NCBI GenBank assembly: GCA_030272155.1
Contig: CP126198.1
Coordinates: forward strand, 2,418,001 to 2,482,000
Reading direction: 5' to 3'
DNA: 64,000 nt
Origin: Tetradesmus obliquus
Taxonomy: Eukaryota > Chlorophyta > Chlorophyceae > Sphaeropleales > Scenedesmaceae
The position numbers were made by a program, and so were the translations under genes. This document shows positions 34,166 to 44,223 of this stretch, one piece after another; within the stretch, counting starts at the first letter, position 1; each line of letters opens with the position of its first letter. The notes beneath the pieces are model-generated. The model saw only the letters and a program-made list of their open reading frames with translations. It was not told the origin of the DNA and ran no database searches.

Positions 34166-37100
34166 CAGTGTCTGAGGCCTTCTCATGCCCTAGGAAAACC
34201 CACAAGCCGCCTCCCCTCGATGAGCCACTGGCGGGGCCTGTGCACGCGCATGCACGCTGCTGCTGCTGCTGCCGCTGTAGTGTTTGAGGCCTTTTTTATA
34301 CCCCAAGGAAAGCCACAATCCTGCTTGCCCAAGGATATGTCGCAAGTCTGCTCACCTCAATGAGCCATCGGCGCGGCCTGTGCACGCGCATGTACGCTGC
34401 TGCTGCTGCCTCATCAACAAATCACCAATCAAACTATAGCCGCCTCACCTCAATGAGCCACTGGCGCGGCCTGTGCACACGCATGTACTGCGCCAGCAGG
34501 CACTGGTGGCTGCCCACGTCACTGCAGATGATGGGCTGCAGGCCGCGGAAGCTGAGGAAGCTGTCTGTCACATGCACCTGGCGGGGCAGGAGGGTTTCCG
34601 GAGGTGTGTAAGATGAGGCAACATCAATTAAGTTGGTGTCTGTTGAAGGGCTGGGTTAGAAGATCTATCGGCCCAAGCCATAGGGCAGCAGCAGCAGCTG
34701 TACAGTTTATGCAAGCAAATACACAACAACGCTTTGCCTGCTTTTGCGGATACAGAACTTTACAGATGATGCCCTGCAGGCCCCGGAAGCTGAGGAAGCT
34801 GTCGGTGACGTGCACCTGGTGAGGCGGCCGGTCAGGTTAGTTTTAGTGGTGTGGGCTCATGGGCATCATGCTGCACACGGGTGGCAACTGCGCAACATGA
34901 CACAAAACGCAGCACAATAGACCGGCCCGCACCGCCTTATGCGTCGTCAGCTCCGACTGAGCCCCGCTGATGGGCATCATGCTGCACAAGGGTGGCATGT
35001 GCCTATAACACAACAACATGACATAACAGCCAGGCTCGCACCATCTCGCGTGTGATCAGCTCTGACTGCGCGCCGCTGATGGGCATCATGCTGCGCAAGT
35101 GTAACAGTGATTTAAATATAACAACATGACATAACAGGGCGGCCTCCTACCATCTCGCGCGTGGTCAGCTCCGACTGCGCGCCGCTGATGGGCATCATGC
35201 TGCGCCAGCGCCGCTGCTTCATGTCGGCCATCTCACGGCTCCAGCCGCTGTACCTGCAGAAGCATGAGAGGGGTAACACGGTGTGACAGGCAGCTACTTT
35301 GGCAACAATTACTGGAAGTACTGAAGCTCTGCCTGCTTGCACACTATCCTACAACCTACACCCCATAACTTGCGCCCTTTTAGTGGCAGCATTGCTCAAG
35401 CCACTTGCTGCTCAACGGATGAAAGCAACATACAATCATACATCAGATGCACGTGCACTTGGTAACCAAACCAAATCAGAACTGGGAGCATGCCAGCAAA
35501 GAGCAGCAGAGAAAGCAGCCTACAAACGAGCACACAGCTGTAGAGCCCTCACAGCTTGCACACAGCAGCACCACGACTCTGAGAGTTTCCAACAACGAAA
35601 AACACTCCGCGACCTCAGCTGAAAACAATGCCACACGGCCTGACCAGCTCACATGTGCCAGTCGCTGCCTGACAGGTCATTGATAGTTGAGGCCAGCGAG
35701 GGCAACTCAGGCAGTGCACCGCTGCCCCCATCATCAGCCCCATCAGCCAACAAAAACCACTAAAAGCAACCCTACGAAAAAGAACAGATAGTCCTGCAGG
35801 AAGCAGCCAGGCAAGCCAGTTCACGCTGCACAATGCACCCACATGTGCCAGTCGCTGCCTGACAGGTCATTGATGGTGGAAGCCTGCGAGGGCAACTCAG
35901 GCAGTGCACCGCCGGCCACATCAGCCCCATGGTCGTCGCCAGCCCCATTTGCAGCATGTGCATGAGCCGCAGCAAAGGGGCCCTCAGCTGCTGCGGGGTC
36001 TGTGCTGTTTTGCGGCTCTCCATCTGCTGCAGCTGCGGCAGCTGCCTCCTGGCGTTTCTTGAAGCTGAAGCTAATGTCTCCTGACACGGCTCGCTCTGCA
36101 CCAGGCAGTGAAGCACAGCAGCAGTAGCAGCAGTTGTGGCGGCTTTGCCAGCATGAAGAGCTGTGTCAGCACTAGCGGCAGCATACCCTCCTCGCCCACC
36201 TTGGCTACCCAAAATGTTGTACTTGTGCAAGCTTCCAGCAGCACGCACAGGAGATCCCAGGTTTTAAGATGCTGCGCCTCACCTGATGCGCCATTTTCTG
36301 CTGGCCCTGCTGCGCCTTCCTCCTCCCTCTCGCTAGGGATGGGCGTGAGCCCCATTGCTTCCTCCTCGCCCTCCTCAACTGTACCCAAAATGCTATCCTC
36401 GTGCACGCTGCCAGCAGTATGCACAGGAGTTTGCAGCTGCTCACCTGCTGCGCCGTTCTCTGCTGTCCCTGCTGCGCCTTCCTCCTCCCTCTCGCTGGGG
36501 ATAGGGGTCAGCCCCATTGCTTCCTCCTCGCCCTCCTCCACCAAAAAGGGCGCCAGGTCATCAAGCTCCGTCACCTTGCAGGAGCCGCGCGATTCAAGGC
36601 GCTCCAGGCTGCGGCCTGTGCTCACTGCAGGCAACAGATTGGGCGGGAAACGTTTGCAGAGGTGAGGTGACTTGCAGAAAAGGGTCATCCAGCTCCGTCA
36701 CCTTGCAGGAGCCGCACGACTCGAGCCGCTCAAGGCTGCGGCCAGTGATCACTGCATTGACACGGTTTGCAGGACAAAGGTGCAGGACAGGTTGGGTGGT
36801 CTGCAGGAAAGGGTGGCTCAGCTCCGTCATCTTGCAGGAGCCGCGGGACTCGAGGCGCTCCAGGCTGCGGCCAGTGCTCACTGCAGTGACCCGTTTTGCA
36901 GGTTTGCAGAGGTTTAGGTGCTTGCAGGTGAGGGTGGTGCGGCTCCGTAACTTTGCAGGAGCCACGGGACTCGAGCCGCTCAAGGCAACGGCCAGTGATC
37001 ACTGCATTGACACGGTTTGCAGGACAAAGGTGCAGGACAGGTTGGGTGGTCTGCAGGAAAGGGTGGCTCAGCTCCATCATCTTGCAGGAGCCGCGGGACT

Positions 37101-40100
37101 CGAGGCGCTCCAGGCTGCGGCCAGTGCTCACTGCAGTGACCCGTTTTGCAGGTTTGCAGAGGTTTAGGTGCTTGCAGGTGAGGGTGGTGCGGCTCCGTAA
37201 CTTTGCAGGAGCCACGGGACTCGAGCCGCTCAAGGCTGCGGCCAGTGATCACTGCATTGAAACGGTGTGCAGGTGTGCAGAGATGAGGCGGCTTGCAGGA
37301 GACGGTGGTGCGGCTCCGTCACTTTGCAGGAGCCGCGGGACTCCAGCTGCTCCCCGCTGCGGCCGCTGCTCACTGCAGGCGCCAACTTAGACAACGGGTT
37401 TGCAGCTCAAGTTTGCAGGGATGCAGCAAGCGCAGTTTGGGCGAGATGGAGCAAGATCTAGCTGAACAGCTGCGCCAGCAGACAGCTTGCCTTGCCAGCA
37501 ATGTTGACACCTGCCCAACTTCTACGGTCTCCTCAACTTCCAGCGCTATAACTTCACGTTGTGAACTCACGTGTGTACTTGGCGCGCCGCTCCTCGATGA
37601 ACCCATACAGGTGCTGCAGCAGCACCCCAACAAAGTCCTCACAGTCCGCCTCCACGCCACACCCGATCACATTCTTCGGGCTCCCGCTCATCGCCTTCTG
37701 AGGTGCCAAATCCACATGCACCACATGCCTCGGGCTGTCCCACAATTCGAATGCTTTGCAGGCAGAGCGCTCGTCGAAGCGGCAGCCGAGGGCCAGCAGC
37801 AGGTCGCAGCGGGCCACTGCGGTGTTGGCGGTGTGCAGGCCGTGCACGCCGATGGGGCCCAGGCAGAGCTCGTGATCGTCACTGATGCAGCCCTGCGGCG
37901 TTAGAAGACATATGAATTAGGGCTGGGGTTGAGGTTTCAGGGGGTTGTGCAGGCCGTGTACGCCGATGGGGCCCAGGCAGCGCTTGTGGTCGTCGCTGAT
38001 GCAGCCCTGCGGCGTTAGAAGACATTTGAATCAGGGCTGGGGTGGAGGTTTTGAGGTTGAGCAGGCCATGCATGCCAATGGGGCCGAGGCAGAGCTCGTG
38101 ATCATCACTGATGCAGCCCTGCAACATGCAAAGGCGATTATGGGTGAGTTTTGGGGTTGAGGGCTGGGGTTGAGGTTTTGGGGTTGAATTGAGCAGGCCA
38201 TGCACACCAATGGGGCCCAGGCAGAGCTCGTGGTCATCACTGATGCAGCCCTGCAACATTCACAGGTGATCATGGGTGAGTTTTGGGGTTGAGGGCTGGG
38301 GTTGAGGTTTCAGGGTGGTACTGAGCAGGCTGTGCACGCCCGGCGAGCGGCCCATGGGGCCCAGGCAGAGCTTGTGGTAATCAGAGATGCAGCCCAAGGC
38401 CTGCGGCGTTTGAAACAGGTAGGGAGTAGGGTGAGGGTTTGAGGGCTGAGATTGAGGTTTGAGGTTTTGGGGTTGTGCAGGCCGTGCACGCGCCGATGGA
38501 ACCTAGGCGCAGATCGTGGTCTCGCTGATGCAGCCCTGCGGCGTTAGCGTCGACCAGCTCACACACCAGCAAAATTTTCACTGCGGATTTTCCAGGAACC
38601 CACCATTCCACTATAAATCCGCCACAAATCAACCAGGTTTCTATCAAAAGTCCACCAGGTATCCACCCAGCTATCCACCATGGCACATCAGAGATCCAAC
38701 AGGAACTCACCGACAAAAACACAGGCTTACCTTGCCCATCCAGGTGTACACCACAGGCATGTCCAGCACGTCAACCAGCTCACACATCAGCGAGCCATCC
38801 ACACGCACCGCGCCACCACCCAGCAGCAGCAGCGGCCGCTGCGAGCCCTTCAGCAGCTGCAGCACCTGTTACAAAGCAACACACAGCAGAGCACAGTTGA
38901 CACAGGGATGATGGGAGCGTCAGCAAGAAGCAGCAGCAGCAGCAGCAGCAGCGAGCCGTTCAGCAGGTGCAGCACCTGTGACATTGCAGTCAGACAGACA
39001 CATTTGGTTTAGAGTTGTGGGCTGCGGCAAGCAGCAAGCAGAAGCAGCAGATGCAGTGCTTGCTCCTGCTGCATTGTAGTGCAGCAGCAACATACCAGTC
39101 CAACCTTTGCAGTCAGCAAGTGACAGACACATGTACAACATCTTACAAGGCAGCTGATGCTTAAATGTGTGACGGCAACAGCTCACCTGCTTCAACAGCG
39201 ACTGGCTGATGGGTTATGCGATGTGCCAATGAAGCAAGGACTTTCACAAATTCATGCCTTCAAAATGATACACTGACAACCAACAGCAGCAGCTTACCCG
39301 CTTCATCAGCGACTGGCTGATGGGGCACGCGATGTGGCTGCGCAAGCTGTGCATGCTTGGGGCCAGCACTGAGCGGTTTGGCGCATGCAGCGGCACTGTG
39401 GCCCTGGCAGCGCCCTTGCCTGGACTGCTGCTGAAGCTGACGCCAGAGGGGCTGGGTGCCTGCACTGCTGCTGCCATGGGGTGCATGACTTCGCTGTCTG
39501 CGTCCTGCAGCCTGCGTGATAGGCATTAGCGGCAGCAAATTGCGCATGCAGACACGCAAACTTGGATTTATTAAATGCTGCGTGTGTGAGTGCCAGTTGT
39601 GGTTTGCTTGCTGTGATGGGCATGAGCAAACCCAAAAAGGCCAGCTGCGGCTACTTGGGCTGGCTGCCTGCACTGCTGCTGCCAAGGGGTGCATCACCTC
39701 GCCTTTCATGTCCTGCAGCCTGCATGATAGGCATTGGCGGCAGAAAGTTTTGCACTTGCAGACACACTTTACAACACGGTGTTGTTTGATCATATGCAAC
39801 TTGTGTGTGTGCCAGTTGTGGTTTCTTTTCTTGCTGTGATGGGCGTGAGCAAAACCAGAAAGGCCAGCTGCGGCTTCTTGGGCTGGCTGCCTACACTGCT
39901 GCTGCCTTGGGTGCATCACCTCGCCATCTGTGTCCTGCAGCCTGTGTGATAGGCAGTGGCAGCAGAAAGATGCACATGCAGACACACTTTTTGGGTTGTA
40001 GGTGTGCTGTTTGAGTATGTCAACGCTGTTTGCTTCCTGCCAAGGGGTGCATCGCCTCGCCATCCGTGTCCTGCAGCTTGCAGTTTGGGGCAGGATGGGG

Positions 40101-41690
40101 TAGTTTGCAGGAGACCGGACGATGCACGCAGCGGGCAGCAATACGAATATCGGCTTGACAAGCAGTGCACCTGTTGCAGTTTGCAATTTTGAATGAACAG
40201 AACTCAAGCAACAAATCCAGGTGCATCAGCAGCCAAAAGATTCAGGTAGCCTTGGTCACGTGGTCACATACAACCTAGAGCCGCACCTGCTGCGCTCAGG
40301 CAGTGTCACCGTCTCTGCCTGCAGGTCCTCAGGCAGGTCCACCACCACAGGCCCATTCACGCTTTGCACCCGAACATTCAAGCCACAGACCATGGGGCTA
40401 AACAGCCCACCTCTATGCTGCCTTCGGATAGTATGAGCAGAACGTTCCAGGTAACCAGAACTCCAGAACCAGCGATTCACAGTGCACCAGCTTCTTTGCT
40501 TTTCTGCTTTCAGTTCAAGATGCGCACCTGCTGCGCTCAGGCAGTGTCACCGTCTCTGCCTGCAGGTCCTCAGGCAGGTCCACCACCACAGGCCCGTTCA
40601 CGCCCGACACTGCCAGTCGGCACGCTGACACGACAGTGTCGTACAGCTGCGAGGAAACAGCATGCATGCACATGTCAGTGTATATGGGAAAGGGATGAGG
40701 ATGAATGACATCACCGGCCCATTCACACCCGCCACCGCCAGCCGGCACGCTGACACGCCTGTGTCGTACACCTGCAGGTTGGCACAGGCATGTGACATGA
40801 TCAAGGACGAGTTGGAGGCAACACACAGTGCAGTGTCCCATTCACGCCCGACACCGCCAGCCGGCACGCTGACACGACTGTGTCGTACACCTGCAAGGTG
40901 AGGGCATGCATGCAGCGTCACTGTATGTGAAAAAGGTGGAGATGAATGGTACCACAGGCCCATTCACGCCCGACACTGCCAGCCGGCACGCTGACACGAC
41001 CGTGTCATACACCTGCGGAAAAAGAGGATGCTTATAAGGCATACTCAAGGGCGGCTTACGGCTGGTTGGTACATCTGGCACACATCTTAGCACCATCACG
41101 GCTGAGTGTGGATTTCACGGGCCAAGCTCACCTGCGCTGCTGATGCCACGTAGAAGGCTCCCTTGCTGATGGGCGCAAACAGCTCCACCACTGGCACCTC
41201 CTGGAAGGCGGCAGTGCCCTGCTTGTAGGTGGGCACCTGAAGCAGCAGTGACAAGTGTGAAGAATAGGCATGGTGTGTCTGGAGAGCAGGCGCAGGAGGA
41301 CCCGAGCCAACAGCAGGTGTCAGCAGTGAGGTGTGCACTGCTGTCAACGCTCACAGCATGACAATGCTGCTCTGTTTTGGCATACCCTTGGAAACTGAAG
41401 ACAACATCCTTGCTGCATATGCTGGCACCGAGTGTACTGTCAAGGGAAGCCTGACACTAACGCTTCGTCAGACCCCTCTTGCAAGGTGCTGCGCCCTCAG
41501 CCACATCATCCTCATCACAACGTTATAACGTCATATAACACACCCACCTGGCTGGTGATGACGATCATGGGCACGCCGTCCCTCCAGGCGCTGGCAATGC
41601 CGGTGCACAGGTTGGTGGCTCCGGGCCCGCTGGTGGTCATTACTGCACACAGCCGCTCCCCCTGGCTCTTGTTGTAAGCCTCCGCTGTAG

Positions 41691-41754
<64 letters not shown>

Positions 41755-43728
41755 GAGTAAACGTTAACACAGTGGCAACACAAAGAACAACAGCAGCAGC
41801 CTGGCCGGCTGGTGATCATCAGCACGCACAGCCGCTCTCTCTAGCTCTTGTTGTACGCCTGCGCTGCAGCACAGCAGGGTTGAGTGATGAGTGACAGCGT
41901 CAAGCTAACAGCAGCAGCTGGGCCCGCTGGTGGTCATCGCAGCACAGAGCCACTCCCCCTGGCTCTCATTGTACGCCTCAGCTGCAGCACCCAGCACAAT
42001 CGCATGAACACCGCAGCAATACTAGGCCGCGTGTGTTTTGTCTTATGTTGCAACGCGCCATAACAAAAGAGCCGATTGCATCTTCTGTTATGGCGCAAAG
42101 CAAGCCAATGCAGACTCCTGTTTGGGTAATGCAAGTGTGCAACGCAGGCACTGCAAAAACTGCAGCAGTGCTTCTGGAGAATGCCACCCGCCTCACCCAT
42201 GAAAGCGCCCGCGTGCTCATTTCTGCACAGCCAGCCGCGCACGCCCCAGGGGTTGTTGTCCACCACTTTCAGCAGCTCCACGCACTTGGCCCCTGGGTAC
42301 AGGATGGCGTCACGCACACCACAGTCCGCCAGCGCCTTGACGGCCACCTGCACAGCAGCAGAAGCAGCAGCAGCAGCAGCAGCAGCAGCATGGCACTGTT
42401 GGCCATATGTTGTCCACCACTTTCAGCAGCTCCACGCACTTGGCCCCTGGGTACAGGATGGCGTCACGCACACCACAGTCCGCCAGCACCTTGACAGCCA
42501 CCTGATATAAAAGCACAGCAGCAACCCATGGCATATTTTGAGTTTATTGTTCATGCAGCAGCATAAACGGTGATGGCGTGGCGCACCCCGCAGTCCGCCA
42601 GCATTTTGACGGCCACCTGGAGGGTGGCAGCAGCAGCGGCAGCAGCAGCAGCACAGCAGGCCACACATTATCAGTTGTTGTGCATCACTTTCAGCAGCTT
42701 CACGCACTTGGAGTCTGGGTACAGGATGGCGTCACGCACCCCACAGTCCGCCAGCGCCTTCACAGTCAGCTGTGCATCAAAGAAGAGGGGACGTGCGTTG
42801 CTAGGGTGGGTGAGGTGATTAAGGCAGCAGCAGGTGTACAGCAGGCCCCTGTCGCTCTGTGCCAACCCATCTTTGGTACACACAACAGCACTGTGCAAAG
42901 TAGTGCTCCAACTTGTGCCACTGTCATCGCTGGGTGGCGCATTGAGCCGCTGCGCCGGTACTTGGCGTACAGCGGGTCACGCGACATGAAGCTGGCAGGG
43001 CAAACAACCACACCTGTCATTTGAAATCCAAAGTTGCTATGATACACCCACCCTTGCAGCTGCAAAAAAACTTGAAGGATTGCAGTCGCAACCTTCTCAC
43101 ATAACATAAAAAAGGCGCCATGCAAGTGGCAGCCCACACCTGCGCCACGGTCATCGCCGGGTGCCGCATTGAGCTGCTGCGCCGGTACTTGGCGTACAGC
43201 GGGCCTCAGGTCACGTGATATGAAGCTGGCAGGGCGCACAAGCGCAATTGCTTGTTTTAAACTCCAAGGTTGCTGTGATACACCCACCCTGGCAGCTACC
43301 AAAACCTAAGGCATTGCAGTCGCACTCTTCCCACGAAACATAAGAGAGCACCATGCAAGTGGCAGACCACACCTGTGCCACTGTCATCGCTGGGTGGCGC
43401 ATTGAGCCGCTGCGCCTGTGCTGGGCATACAGCGGGCCTCTGCCTCGCTCTGTGCCTACCTCTCTTTAGCACACAGCAAAGCCGCTGTGCAACGTGGTGC
43501 TCCTACGCGTGCCACGGTCAAACGCGCTCCATGCGGTTGACACAGCCGCTGCTGCCTCTCCTCTCAAAGAACAGACAAAACATGCTCACACGTCCCACAC
43601 GCACCTGTGCCACTGTCATCGCTGGGTGGCGCATTGAGCCGCTGCGCCGGTACTTGGCGTACAGCGGGTCACGTGACATGAAGCTGGCGGGGCTGCGCAC
43701 GGTGGGGGCCATGTGGTAGGTGGTGCCT

Positions 43729-43766
<38 letters not shown>

Positions 43767-44177
43767 TGGCAGCAGCAGCAGCAGCAGCGGTCAAGGGCAG
43801 GGACATGAGGCTGGCGGGGCTGCACACAGTGGGGGCCATGTGGTAGGTGGTGCCTGCAGCAGCAGCAGTTGGCAGCAGCAGCAGCAGCAACAGCAGAAGC
43901 AGCAGGTTGCAACAAGTGGGCACTCACATTTTGGGATAGGTGTTGCAAGGAGCAGTAGGATTTCACCTTGGAAGGCGGCGGAGCATGAAGTGCTGCAAAT
44001 ATTCACACGCTGTTTGCAAGCATGCCACATGATGCGCACATGCATTACTGGCCTGTACCGACTGTCTTACGTATAGAATGGACACGCACCCTTCTCTGCT
44101 GTTGAGGGCAGCAGCTGCCGTGAGATGACCGGGCTGGCAGCCCGGATGAAGGTGCAGTCCTGAGGGCAACATGTTGC

Positions 44178-44223
<46 letters not shown>

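Noticed and set aside
36108..36665. 185-codon Ser/Pro-rich plus-strand frame.
   Set aside because: It is the antisense of the acidic repeat exons of the ThDP enzyme; its Ser/Pro content mirrors the Glu/Gly codons.
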